A stretch of 22,986 nucleotides of DNA from Clostridium sp. UBA6758 (GTDB lineage Bacteria; Bacillota; Clostridia; Clostridiales; Clostridiaceae): the NCBI GenBank assembly GCA_002453475.1, contig DKGY01000024.1:27355-50340 (forward strand), in the 5' to 3' direction. This document shows positions 1 to 7,762 of this stretch, one piece after another. Positions within the stretch are counted from its first letter, which is position 1; every line of letters starts with the position of its first letter. The notes below the pieces were generated by a model. It was not told the DNA's origin and searched no databases. It worked only from the letters and a program-made list of their open reading frames with translations. The position numbers and the translations under genes are program-made.

Positions 1-1
1 G

Positions 2-874
2 AGAATTATAATTTCTAATACAGTTATAATCAATCAGTATGTAAAGAATATAATGATATTGTCATTCATACCAGTTACATCCTATATAGCATTTGCTTAT
101 GCAATAACTACAAAAAAAGTAAGATGGGTAGCACTATTTATAGTTTTATTTGCGTCATCAATTATTGTAAAAACTTATAACTTTGCAAAAACACCTGTAG
201 TATTTTATTTATTCACATTTATTATATTATACATTTTAATTAATAATGGTATAAAAAGAATATATATGTTTATTACTGTAGGGGGACTATCAGCTATTAT
301 TGCATTAATGTATAAAGTAACAGGATATGTTTTAACTCTATCTATACATGATGGACCTATAAGTAGGATAATTTTTACTCAAGTAGGTACATTAATTTAT
401 CATTTTGATTACTTTCCTAATTCTTTTCCATTTCTTATGGGAAGAAGTCTGAGTGGAACAATAACTGGTTTACTTGGATTAAATTTGCCACATATTAGGT
501 CAGCTAAGATTGTTATGGCATTTTATGGTTCAAGAAATGTATTTGATGGGATTGCAGGAGTTATGAATGCATTTTTTATCGGAGAAGCTTATGCTAATTT
601 TGGAGTTATAGGAGTTATAGCTAGTATTATTTATATAGGAATATTATTTGGATTAATATACTATATATTTACTAAAAAAATAAGAAAAACTGCTTTAAGC
701 GTAGCATTATTTGCTATATTAACAAGTGATTTAGCTTATGCTACTCAAGGTGGATTCTTTGATTTTATATATAGCTCTAATATAATACTCATAATATTAT
801 TATTTGTATTTATTAATTATTCAAGTAAATGCATATATAAATTTATTAATAAGAACAATTTGAATTCGTTGTAG
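2..874 (+). CDS. Wzy-like O-antigen/capsule repeat-unit polymerase (5' truncated by window edge)
   Basis: Integral membrane protein. The frame has an ATG at 53 but stays open without a stop back to base 2, so the gene starts outside the window and 53 should not be taken as its start. The visible 291 codons consist of successive hydrophobic segments separated by short basic loops. A long extracytoplasmic-type loop (roughly codons 105-185 of the visible part) contains GRSLSG and GSRNVFDG, and is followed by FIGEAYANFG, a pattern typical of oligosaccharide repeat-unit polymerases. Such enzymes join lipid-linked repeat units on the outer face of the membrane. The downstream glycosyltransferases on the same strand fit this role. 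A Wzx flippase or O-antigen ligase is possible on topology alone, but the GEAYANFG context favours Wzy. The family call is moderately sure; the exact substrate cannot be read. Confidence 0.7.
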   Translation, partial: RIIISNTVIINQYVKNIMILSFIPVTSYIAFAYAITTKKVRWVALFIVLFASSIIVKTYNFAKTPVVFYLFTFIILYILINNGIKRIYMFITVGGLSAIIALMYKVTGYVLTLSIHDGPISRIIFTQVGTLIYHFDYFPNSFPFLMGRSLSGTITGLLGLNLPHIRSAKIVMAFYGSRNVFDGIAGVMNAFFIGEAYANFGVIGVIASIIYIGILFGLIYYIFTKKIRKTALSVALFAILTSDLAYATQGGFFDFIYSSNIILIILLFVFINYSSKCIYKFINKNNLNSL

Positions 875-942
875 TAAAATATAATTATTAGTATATAATT
901 ATAAAGAAAATTTATGATATATTTGGAAAGCAGGATTTATAT

Positions 943-2046
943 ATGAATAAATGTATAATATACTATCCATTCAAAATTAATAGGGATCATCCAAGTGCAT
1001 CTAATATAAGACCAGTTAATATAATTAAAGGGTTTGAAGATGCTGGCTATGAAGTATCCATTGTAGAGGGAAATGGTAAAGAAAGAAAAAATGTAATAAA
1101 TAAAATAAAGAGTGAAATAAGAAATGGCGAAAAATATGACTTTGTTTATATGGAAAGTTCTACAGAACCTACTTTACTTACAGAGTCACATCATTTACCT
1201 ATATATCCTTTTTTAGATTTCGGATTTCTTAAATTTTGTAAGAAGCAGAATATAAAAGTAGGAGTATTCTATAGGGATATACATTGGAGATTTGACCAAT
1301 ATAAAAAGAGTGTTTCATTTATAAAGAAAATGGTTGCATATACATTTTACTATTATGATTTAATTCAATATAGAAATATCATTGATGTGTTATATTTACC
1401 ATCTGAAGAAATGGAAAAATATATTCCTTTAAATTTAAATAAACCCGTATTGCCATTACCTTCAGGTTGTGAACAAAAATTATTAGAGAGTAGAAATCTA
1501 AAACAAGATTCGACTATACGATTACTATATGTAGGTGGATTGAGCAAAGAGTTATATAACATAGAGATGATAGTTAAGGCTATCTATGAAAATGAAAAAT
1601 TTGAACTAGATATATGTTGTAGACCTGATGATTGGGAGGCAAACAAAGATTATTATCAACAATATTTAAATGACAGAATACGTGTAATTCATAAAAGTGG
1701 AAGTGAACTTGACAAGGAAGCGTTAAATGCTGATATCTTTTCTTTGGTTATAGAACCCACGGCATATTGGGAGTTTGCAATGCCAATGAAGTTATTTTCA
1801 TATATATCTTATAGAAAGCCTATAATAGGTATTGATAATACTGCTTGTGGAAAGTTTATAATTAAAAATGGAATAGGATACACTACTAATTATAATTTTG
1901 AAAGTATAAAAAGTATATTAAATTATATAGAAAAAAATTATGTTATAGAGTATAACGGTAAGTTAAAAAATTTAGAGGTTGCTTACAATAAAAATACATG
2001 GAAAGCAAGAGCAAGCACAGTTATCGATAGTTTATACCAAAAGTAG
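943..2046 (+). CDS. GT4-like glycosyltransferase
   Basis: Probable cytoplasmic or membrane-peripheral glycosyltransferase of 367 residues adding a sugar to the lipid-linked repeat unit. No membrane segment is seen. The N-terminal half has alternating beta-alpha character (IIYYPFKINRDHPSASNIRP near residues 5-24, then VGVFYRDIHWRF near 106-117), as in GT-B fold enzymes. The C-terminal half has LLYVGGL (194-200) and an E271-to-K283 stretch reading EPTAYWEFAMPMKLFSYISY, the nucleotide-sugar binding region of GT4-type enzymes, followed by KPII. The ATG at 943 is preceded by CAGGA with a 7-base gap. It ends 22 bases before the next gene's start, so the two are probably co-transcribed. Donor and acceptor cannot be inferred; a sugar-binding non-catalytic homologue is less likely. 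Confidence 0.7.
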   Translation: MNKCIIYYPFKINRDHPSASNIRPVNIIKGFEDAGYEVSIVEGNGKERKNVINKIKSEIRNGEKYDFVYMESSTEPTLLTESHHLPIYPFLDFGFLKFCKKQNIKVGVFYRDIHWRFDQYKKSVSFIKKMVAYTFYYYDLIQYRNIIDVLYLPSEEMEKYIPLNLNKPVLPLPSGCEQKLLESRNLKQDSTIRLLYVGGLSKELYNIEMIVKAIYENEKFELDICCRPDDWEANKDYYQQYLNDRIRVIHKSGSELDKEALNADIFSLVIEPTAYWEFAMPMKLFSYISYRKPIIGIDNTACGKFIIKNGIGYTTNYNFESIKSILNYIEKNYVIEYNGKLKNLEVAYNKNTWKARASTVIDSLYQK

Positions 2047-2068
2047 ACTTAAGATAGAAGGAGTAGAT

Positions 2069-3151
2069 ATGAGAATTTGTTATTTATCTGATGCAAATAG
2101 TGTACATACTAAAAAATGGTGTTCTTTTTTTAAAGATTTAGGATATGATATTCATGTAATATCTTTGAATAATGGAGATATACCTGGAGTAACAGTTCAT
2201 AGCTTTAATATTGACTCAGAAAAAGTAGAAAAAGAAAGACTATTATATAAAGTTGAGTATTTTAAATTTATTGCTAAAGTTAGAAAGTTAGTTGAAATGA
2301 TTAAACCAGATATTCTACATGCTCATTATGCTACTAGTTATGGTTTTTTAGGAGGATTAACTGGATTTCATCCTTATATTATATCAGTATGGGGAAGTGA
2401 TATTTATGAATTCCCAAAGAAAAATATAATATGTAAAAAGTTCTTAGAGAAAAATTTATCAAGAGCAGATATAATTTTATCTACTAGTAAAGCTATGGCA
2501 GAGGAGACTAAAAAATATATATATAAAGATATACAAATTACTCCTTTTGGAGTTGATATTAATATATTTAAACCATTTGATAGTAGATACGAGGAAAAAG
2601 AAAAAGTTATAATAGGTGCAATAAAAACTTTTGATATTAAATATGGTATAGAATATTTGATTAGAGCTTTTGGTGAATTATGCCATAAGTATAGCAATAT
2701 AGAACTTCATCTGGCTGGGAGAGGTCCTCTAGAGGAGAATTTGAAAAACCTGTGTAAAGAATTGCTTATAGAAGATAGAGTAAAATTTTTAGGATATATT
2801 GATCAAAAAAAAGTTGTACAAAACTTTAACAAGTTTGATATTGCAGTAATACCTTCCCTATTTGAGAGTTTTGGAGTTTCAGCTGTAGAGGCCCAAGCAT
2901 GTGGAACACCTACTATAGTAACTAATACAGGAGGGTTGCCAGAAGCTACGAGTCCTAACAATAGTAGTATAGTTGTTGAAGCAAAAAATGTGAGTCAATT
3001 AAAAAATGCCATTGAAAAGTTAATAATAGATAAAGAATTAAGAAGATCAATGGGGGAGTATGGAAGGAAATTTGTTGTTGAAAATTATAATGTAGTAGAT
3101 AACTTTAATAATGTAAATAATATATATACTAGAGCTTTAGAACTTAGATAG
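2069..3151 (+). CDS. GT4 family glycosyltransferase
   Basis: Retaining-type GT-B glycosyltransferase of 360 residues. The open frame reaches back to 1979, overlapping the previous gene, but the ATG at 2069 is chosen because GAAGGAG sits just upstream and the protein then begins MRICYLSDANSVHTKKW, a typical GT4 start. Visible family marks (numbered from this start): HAHYATSYGFLGG near 84-96, SVWGSDIYEFP near 106-116, GVDINIFKPF near 161-170, LAGRGP near 215-220, and the E(x)7E pair E266/E274 in FESFGVSAVEAQACGTPTIVTNTGG, which binds the nucleotide-sugar. Length is normal for the family. It likely adds a hexose or HexNAc to the growing repeat unit; linkage and sugar are unknown. Confidence 0.85.
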   Translation: MRICYLSDANSVHTKKWCSFFKDLGYDIHVISLNNGDIPGVTVHSFNIDSEKVEKERLLYKVEYFKFIAKVRKLVEMIKPDILHAHYATSYGFLGGLTGFHPYIISVWGSDIYEFPKKNIICKKFLEKNLSRADIILSTSKAMAEETKKYIYKDIQITPFGVDINIFKPFDSRYEEKEKVIIGAIKTFDIKYGIEYLIRAFGELCHKYSNIELHLAGRGPLEENLKNLCKELLIEDRVKFLGYIDQKKVVQNFNKFDIAVIPSLFESFGVSAVEAQACGTPTIVTNTGGLPEATSPNNSSIVVEAKNVSQLKNAIEKLIIDKELRRSMGEYGRKFVVENYNVVDNFNNVNNIYTRALELR

Positions 3152-3200
3152 TGTAGAAAAGTATTTTAGTTGAAAGATAGATTATCATAGTAATATATTA

Positions 3201-3262
3201 AAGGAGGTATTATTATGCCTAGAAAAAGAGATATTTTTTAGCGTATTAGGTATATATAGAGT
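3201..3262 (+). pseudogene. Short decayed ORF: remnant of a DegT-aminotransferase-like 5' end
   Basis: A near-ideal ribosome binding site, AAGGAGG at 3201-3207, sits 7 bases before an ATG at 3215, but the frame codes only MPRKRDIF before TAG at 3239-3241. The site and codons strongly resemble the start of the aminotransferase gene 1.1 kb downstream (AAGGAG, then ATG, then MYRKRETFLPY). Both share the 11-mer AGAAAAAGAGA followed by six T and an A. Restoring one base in the T run gives MPRKRDIFLAY before the next stop, so a one-base deletion plus loss of the rest explains it. I read it as a scar of gene exchange or duplication in the polysaccharide cluster. A short leader peptide is an alternative. 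Confidence 0.4.
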
Positions 3263-3306
3263 TGAAGAGGAGTATATAATAAATTAATTATTTAGGACGT
3301 GAAAGT

Positions 3307-4335
3307 ATGGAATTTACTAAAACAGTTTCAGTAGTAATACCATGTAGAAATGAAAAAAATTACATTGGAAAGTGTATTGATTCATTTTTAAATCAAACTT
3401 ATCCAAAGAATTTATATGAAGTATTGATTTGTGATGGTATGTCTATAGATGGAAGTAGAGAAATAATAAAAAAGTACGAAAGTAATTATGAAAATGTAAA
3501 ATTAATAGATAATAAAGAATTGACGGCACCTAAAGGTATGAATTGTGGAATAGAACACAGTAATTCTAATATAATAATAATTTTTGGATCTCATGCTTAT
3601 GCTGATGAAAAATTTATAGAGAATAATGTAAAGTTGTTATATAAAGATATGAAAATAGGTTGTGTAGGTGGTCCAATAGAAACAGTAAGTGAGAATGAAA
3701 TTGGGCAAGCGATATCCCTTGCTATGAGTTCGCCTTTTGGAGTTGGAAATGCACTTTTTAGGTATGCTCAACATGAAGTGTTTGTTGATACTGTAGCTTT
3801 TGGAGGTTATAGGAAAGAAGTATTAGATGAAATAGGATATTTTGATGAGGAATTAGTTAGGAACCAGGACGATGAATTGAATTTTAGAGTGATAAAAAAT
3901 GGATATAAAATATTATTATCACCTAGTATTAAATCAGTTTACTATAGTAGAGGCTCTTTAAAAAAACTATGGAAACAATATTATCAATATGGTTTTTGGA
4001 AAGTAAGAGTTATGCAGAAACATGGTAAAACTGCATCGATAAGACATTTAATTCCTATGATGTTTGTATTAGGAAATGTTTTAGGGATTATATTAAGTAT
4101 ATTATTTAAACCAATACTTTATATATGGATGAGTATATTAGGAATATACGTAATAAGTGATTTATTTGAATCATTTAAAATTACAAAGCAAAAAAGAAAA
4201 TTGTTCAAGTATACATCCATAATATTTCCTATACTACATATTAGTTATGGAATTGGATTTTTAGAAGGACTGATGCATTTTTATTTATTCAAATCAAATA
4301 AAAAAATAAGTAAAAATGCAGAAATGTCAAGATAA
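3307..4335 (+). CDS. Membrane-anchored family 2 glycosyltransferase
   Basis: Inverting GT-A type transferase of 342 residues, similar in layout to ExoA-like GT2 proteins. The catalytic domain spans about 1-240: VSVVIPCRNEKNYIGKCIDS (7-26), LICDGMSIDGSREI (40-53), a central IIIIFGSHAYAD (89-100), RNQDDELNFR (185-194), whose acidic residues match the catalytic-base region, and KLWKQYYQYGFWKV (220-233), in the place of QxxRW. Residues about 248-325 form two or three membrane segments, so the enzyme is tethered at the inner face. Oddity: the usual DxD-like metal site is read here as G-S-H (94-96), lacking the first Asp. GTG and ATG are both near; the ATG at 3307 follows GGACGTGAAAGT, a modest site. 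It ends 11 bases before the aminotransferase start, so they are likely one transcript. Confidence 0.82.
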   Translation: MEFTKTVSVVIPCRNEKNYIGKCIDSFLNQTYPKNLYEVLICDGMSIDGSREIIKKYESNYENVKLIDNKELTAPKGMNCGIEHSNSNIIIIFGSHAYADEKFIENNVKLLYKDMKIGCVGGPIETVSENEIGQAISLAMSSPFGVGNALFRYAQHEVFVDTVAFGGYRKEVLDEIGYFDEELVRNQDDELNFRVIKNGYKILLSPSIKSVYYSRGSLKKLWKQYYQYGFWKVRVMQKHGKTASIRHLIPMMFVLGNVLGIILSILFKPILYIWMSILGIYVISDLFESFKITKQKRKLFKYTSIIFPILHISYGIGFLEGLMHFYLFKSNKKISKNAEMSR

Positions 4336-4346
4336 GGAGAATTTAT

Positions 4347-5516
4347 ATGTATAGAAAAAGAGAAACTTTTTTACCTTATGCAGTGCCGTTAATTGATGAT
4401 GATGATATAAATGAGGTTGTTGAAACATTAAAATCAGGATGGGTAGCTAAGGGACCTAGAACTATAGAATTTGAAAAGAGATTTGCAGAATATACAGGGG
4501 CTAAATATGCCATTGCTATGAATTCAGCTACGGCTGCATTACATATTGCTTTGATAGCTGGTGGAGTTAAGCCAGGAGATGAGGTCATAACAACTCCGAT
4601 TACTTTTGCAGCTACAGCTAATACTATAATTCATGTAGGGGCAACTCCTGTATTTGTAGATGTAGATCCAGAAACATTTTGTATAGATGCAAATAAGATA
4701 GAAGAGAAGATAACAGATAAAACTTCAGCTATAGTTCCAGTACATTACACAGGCCATGCTTGTGATATGGATAAAATTAGAACTATAGCAGAAAAGTACA
4801 ATCTTTTCGTATCAGAGGATGCAGCTCATGCAATTGATACTTATTATAAAGGCGATTTAATAGGAAAAAAAGGTGATTGTGCATCCTTTAGTTTCTATGC
4901 AACTAAAAATATATGTACAGGTGAAGGTGGAATGCTTACAACTAACAGAGAAGACATAGCTGAAAAAGCAAGAGTAATGTCAACTCATGGTATGAGTAAA
5001 GCAGCATGGAATAGATATGGAAAAGGTGGATCTTGGAGATATGATATAGAATATCCGGGTCATAAGTATAATATGTTTGATATTCAGGCAGCTCTTGCAA
5101 AGACACAAATGAATAAATTAACTGCTATGCAAGATAGAAGAAAAGAGATTGTAAAGAAATATGAAGAAGCTTTTTCTAAACTTGATGGAATCAAACTTCC
5201 ACCAGAAGCAGCTTATACTACTCATTCGTGGCATCTTTATGTAGTAAGATTAGAGCTTGATAAGCTTACAATTGATAGAGATAAGTTTATAGAACTTATG
5301 GGAGAAGCTAACATAGGTACTAGTGTTCATTTTATACCTGTACATTTAATGAGTTATTATAGAGAGAATTATGGTTATAATGAAGGTGACTTACCAGTAG
5401 CTGAAAGTTACTTTGATACTATACTTTCATTACCATTGTATCCAAAGATGACTGATGAAGATGTTCAAGATGTTATTAATGCAGTTACATATATTATAAA
5501 TAGTTACCATAAATAA
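4347..5516 (+). CDS. DegT/DnrJ/EryC1/StrS-family PLP aminotransferase
   Basis: Sugar aminotransferase of 389 residues, normal family length. It would transfer an amino group, usually from glutamate, to a keto-deoxy nucleotide sugar, giving an amino sugar for the surface polysaccharide. Marks: GWVAKGPRTIEFEKRFAEYTG (31-51), NSATAALHIAL (59-69), PGDEVITTPITFAAT (77-90), PLP-ring Asp in SEDAAHAI (156-163), and the Schiff-base lysine K187 in SFYATKNICTGEGGM, followed by HGMSKAAWNRY and the conserved C-terminal SWHLYVVR. The ATG at 4347 follows AAGGAGA with good spacing. It is the last gene before a terminator. It appears richer in G+C and less extreme in codon use than the glycosyltransferases around it. 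The closest role could be a perosamine-, bacillosamine- or PseC-type enzyme; the substrate cannot be decided. Confidence 0.92.
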   Translation: MYRKRETFLPYAVPLIDDDDINEVVETLKSGWVAKGPRTIEFEKRFAEYTGAKYAIAMNSATAALHIALIAGGVKPGDEVITTPITFAATANTIIHVGATPVFVDVDPETFCIDANKIEEKITDKTSAIVPVHYTGHACDMDKIRTIAEKYNLFVSEDAAHAIDTYYKGDLIGKKGDCASFSFYATKNICTGEGGMLTTNREDIAEKARVMSTHGMSKAAWNRYGKGGSWRYDIEYPGHKYNMFDIQAALAKTQMNKLTAMQDRRKEIVKKYEEAFSKLDGIKLPPEAAYTTHSWHLYVVRLELDKLTIDRDKFIELMGEANIGTSVHFIPVHLMSYYRENYGYNEGDLPVAESYFDTILSLPLYPKMTDEDVQDVINAVTYIINSYHK

Positions 5517-5530
5517 ATATGTAAATTGAA

Positions 5531-5566
5531 GGATCTAGTTTTTAAATAGAATTAGATCTTTTAATT
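5531..5566 (+). terminator. Rho-independent terminator after the aminotransferase gene
   Basis: A 10-base stem pairs GGATCTAGTT (5531-5540) with AATTAGATCT (5550-5559), including G-T pairs, around a 9-base loop. It is followed by TTTTAATTT. It lies 14 bases after the stop and closes the polysaccharide transcript before the sugar transferase gene. Confidence 0.7.
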
Positions 5567-5714
5567 TATAATTTTGCAAAAGCAATGAAAAATAATTAAA
5601 TTTGTATGAAATATAAGCTTAAACATATATATTTATATTATAAATTCACATAATATAGATATAAATTAATAAATTCATAATAATTAAAAAATATTTTTTT
5701 TATGAAATAAATGA

Positions 5715-5720
5715 TATAAT
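5715..5720 (+). promoter_or_regulatory. Candidate -10 element for the sugar transferase gene
   Basis: TATAAT lies 31 bases before the TTG start at 5751, downstream of the terminator that ends the preceding operon. No good -35 hexamer is visible in the A/T-only sequence upstream, so this is a weak call resting on position and the perfect -10. Confidence 0.3.
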
Positions 5721-5750
5721 AATTTTGTGTTCGTACAAGGAGGAATTATT

Positions 5751-6401
5751 TTGGAGAACAATATAGTAATAGATATAAAGGAAAAAATCGAAAATAAAAA
5801 AATTCAATTTGGAGTAAAAAGAATTTTTGATATTATATTATCTTTTATAGGTATAGTGATATTACTGCCAATATATTTAGTTATTGCTATAGCAATAAAA
5901 CTAGATAGTAAGGGGCCAGTATAATTTAAACAAGTTAGAGTAGGAAAAGATAGGAGAAATTTTACTATATATAAATTTAGAACAATGGTGGTTTCAGCTG
6001 AAAGTAAGAGAGAATTACAAATAGATCCAACTGATATGGATAATTTTGTATTCCAGAGCAAAAGTGATAATAGAATCACAAAGGTAGGTAGTTTTTTGAG
6101 AAACACAAGCCTTGATGAAATACCACAATTATTTAATGTTTTATTTGGTCATATGAGCTTAGTTGGACCAAGACCTGAAATACCTGAAGTTGTAAAATAT
6201 TATCCAGAAAATTATTATCAAAGGTTATTAGTATTACCTGGAATAACAGGTCTTGCGCAAGTTAGCGGAAGAGGAGAAATAGAATTAGGAAAAACTATTT
6301 ACTATGATTTAACTTATATAAGTAACTTTTCTATTTGGTACGATATTAAAATATTGTTTACGACGTTTTTTAAAGTATTTAAGAGAGAGGGAGCTTTTTA
6401 A
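5751..6401 (+). pseudogene. Initiating bacterial sugar-phosphate transferase (WcaJ/WbaP C-terminal type), interrupted by an in-frame stop
   Basis: An intact gene here would attach a sugar-1-phosphate to undecaprenyl phosphate, the first step of repeat-unit assembly. One frame runs from 5751 to 6401 and is broken only by TAA at 5922-5924. The first part has a membrane segment (FGVKRIFDIILSFIGIVILLP) and reads LDSKGPV up to the stop. The second continues in the same frame with FKQVRVGKDRRNFTIYKFRTM, then RITKVGSFLRNTSLDEIPQL, MSLVGPRPEIPEV and LPGITGLAQVSGRGEI, all hallmarks of this family. The stop replaces the residue after GPV, normally aromatic (GPVFFKQ or GPVYFKQ), so one base change from TAT explains it. 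Full length, 216 codons, is normal. The start is TTG at 5751, set by AAGGAGG at 5737-5743; a GTG at 5727 lies before that site. It may be a true null, a sequencing error, or read through; restart inside would lose the membrane hairpin. Confidence 0.85.
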
Positions 6402-6542
6402 AGGTAAGGTTATTTTAGGGTTATACAAGGCTATATGCTAAAAGAAAATAGATGTAGTTATACAGAACAATAGCACGAACACAGCTATAATAGTGGTAGC
6501 TATAAAGAAATATAGAACTAATTTATGATATTCCTTTCATGG

Positions 6543-6562
6543 TATATTAAAATTTTAATATA
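6543..6562. repeat. Perfect 20-bp AT palindrome upstream of the DMT transporter
   Basis: TATATTAAAATTTTAATATA reads the same on both strands and lies 29 bases before the transporter start codon. It could be an operator or a cruciform-prone site; because it is A/T only it may also be chance. The rest of the 6402-6591 gap shows no gene and no clear terminator for the broken sugar transferase. Confidence 0.4.
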
Positions 6563-6591
6563 TTATGAGTTAGTAGGGAAGGGGGAAAATC

Positions 6592-7476
6592 ATGGACAAG
6601 AGTAGCGATAAAATAAGGGGAATTTTTTATATTGCCATAGCATCTATAGCCTTTGGAATAATGCCTATATTAGCCAAATTAGCCTATAAAGGTGGAGCGA
6701 ATGCAATAAATACATTAGCTCTAAGGTTTACTTTTGCATCAATAATATTATTTTTCTATATAAAAACTAAGAAACTATCACTTAGGTTAAATAAAGATCA
6801 AATAAAACTTATATTATTTATGGGTGTGATAGGATATTCTATGACATCTATACTACTATTTATAGCCTATAATTATATAGATGTAGGTATAGCAGGAATG
6901 ATATTACATACATATCCTTTAATGGTTATGGTTTTATCTATCGTAATATATAAAGAAAAATTCAAATTAAAAAAATTTTTATATTTAATGGTAACTACAA
7001 CCGGTGTATTTATAATGTTAGATGTTAAGGTTGGAAGCATTAATACTATCGGAGTAGTATTAGTATTGTTATCTGCATTATGTTATGCTATATATGTCCT
7101 AGGAGCATCTAACGATAAGGTTAAAAATATAAATAGTTATGTTATGACATTCTACATATCTGTAATTTCCGCAATAGTTGGAAGCGCTACAGGAATTGTA
7201 ACTAATAGTTTTAATAATCCAATCAATTTTTATGGTATTATATCTATATTATTGATTGCATTTATATCCACCGTTGTTGCATTAATGGCATTCCTAAAGG
7301 GAGTAAAACTTATAGGACCAACTAATTCGGCTATTTTTAGTGCTTTAGAGCCTATAGTATCTTTAGTTTTAGGAGTTATTGTTTTAGGAGAATCAATATC
7401 TTTTAAAATAATAATTGGAAGTACTATTATAATCTTAGCCATGATTCAATTGGCTAAGGATACTATTAAAAATTAG
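6592..7476 (+). CDS. EamA/DMT-superfamily transporter
   Basis: Polytopic inner-membrane protein of 294 residues, the standard ten-helix size for drug/metabolite transporters. It shows two EamA repeats: the first from about residue 9 (GIFYIAIASIAFGIMPILAKLAYKGGANAINTLALRFTFA) to about 142, the second from about 150 to 290, ending in the typical GPTNSAIFSALEPIVSLVLGVIVLGES stretch (244-270). The ATG at 6592 follows AGGGAAGGGGG. It is flanked by a gap on the left and its own strong terminator on the right, so it is monocistronic and separate from the hut operon. Substrate is not readable; members export amino acids, nucleosides or other metabolites. A link to histidine or urocanate transport is conceivable only from proximity. 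Confidence 0.88.
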   Translation: MDKSSDKIRGIFYIAIASIAFGIMPILAKLAYKGGANAINTLALRFTFASIILFFYIKTKKLSLRLNKDQIKLILFMGVIGYSMTSILLFIAYNYIDVGIAGMILHTYPLMVMVLSIVIYKEKFKLKKFLYLMVTTTGVFIMLDVKVGSINTIGVVLVLLSALCYAIYVLGASNDKVKNINSYVMTFYISVISAIVGSATGIVTNSFNNPINFYGIISILLIAFISTVVALMAFLKGVKLIGPTNSAIFSALEPIVSLVLGVIVLGESISFKIIIGSTIIILAMIQLAKDTIKN

Positions 7477-7477
7477 G

Positions 7478-7524
7478 AAGACTGTATCAGGATAATTTGT
7501 AAAATTATTCTGATACAGTCTTTT
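7478..7524 (+). terminator. Strong Rho-independent terminator after the DMT transporter
   Basis: A long stem pairs AAGACTGTATCAGGATAAT (7478-7496) with ATTATTCTGATACAGTCTT (7504-7522), with a single G-T pair and a 7-base loop, followed by a short T run. It overlaps the region just after the stop codon and isolates the hut operon. Confidence 0.9.
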
Positions 7525-7704
7525 AAAATTATAAAATTGAGTATGAGATATAAAAATAATATAAATACTTTTATGTATATATGAATAGAAGAATAAATCT
7601 ATTTTAATATTTTGGTTATCTGCATAATTAATTCTTTAGTAAGTTAAAATGATAATACATTAAAAATATTCATAATATTCCGACGCAACAATTAAAAGGT
7701 TATT

Positions 7705-7733
7705 TTGATTTTATAAAGAATAGTAATTATATA
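7705..7733 (+). promoter_or_regulatory. Candidate housekeeping promoter of the hut operon
   Basis: TTGATT (7705-7710) and TATATA (7728-7733) are separated by 17 bases and lie 30 bases before the hutH start. Both hexamers deviate from consensus. A CodY-like palindrome lies upstream at 7665-7679. The remaining 7525-7704 stretch is AT-rich with no gene, riboswitch or other structure that I recognise. Confidence 0.35.
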
Positions 7734-7762
7734 GGGAAGAATATTGTAAGGGGGAGATATTA

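Noticed and set aside
1979..2068. Upstream extension of the second GT4 gene to an ATG at 1979
   Set aside because: It overlaps the preceding gene, lacks a ribosome site and adds residues unlike the family; ATG 2069 has GAAGGAG.
5922..5924. Stop codon recoding or readthrough at the sugar transferase TAA
   Set aside because: TAA is the least leaky stop and no recoding structure was recognised; kept only as an alternative.
5920..5925. TATAAT created at the stop codon of the sugar transferase
   Set aside because: No -35 element or ribosome site follows that would start a useful protein; coincidence of the TAA change.
5985..6401. Independent 138-residue sugar transferase starting at 5985
   Set aside because: It is in frame with the upstream half, lacks a ribosome site and the membrane segment, and would start within the conserved KFRTM motif; better read as the 3' part of a broken gene.
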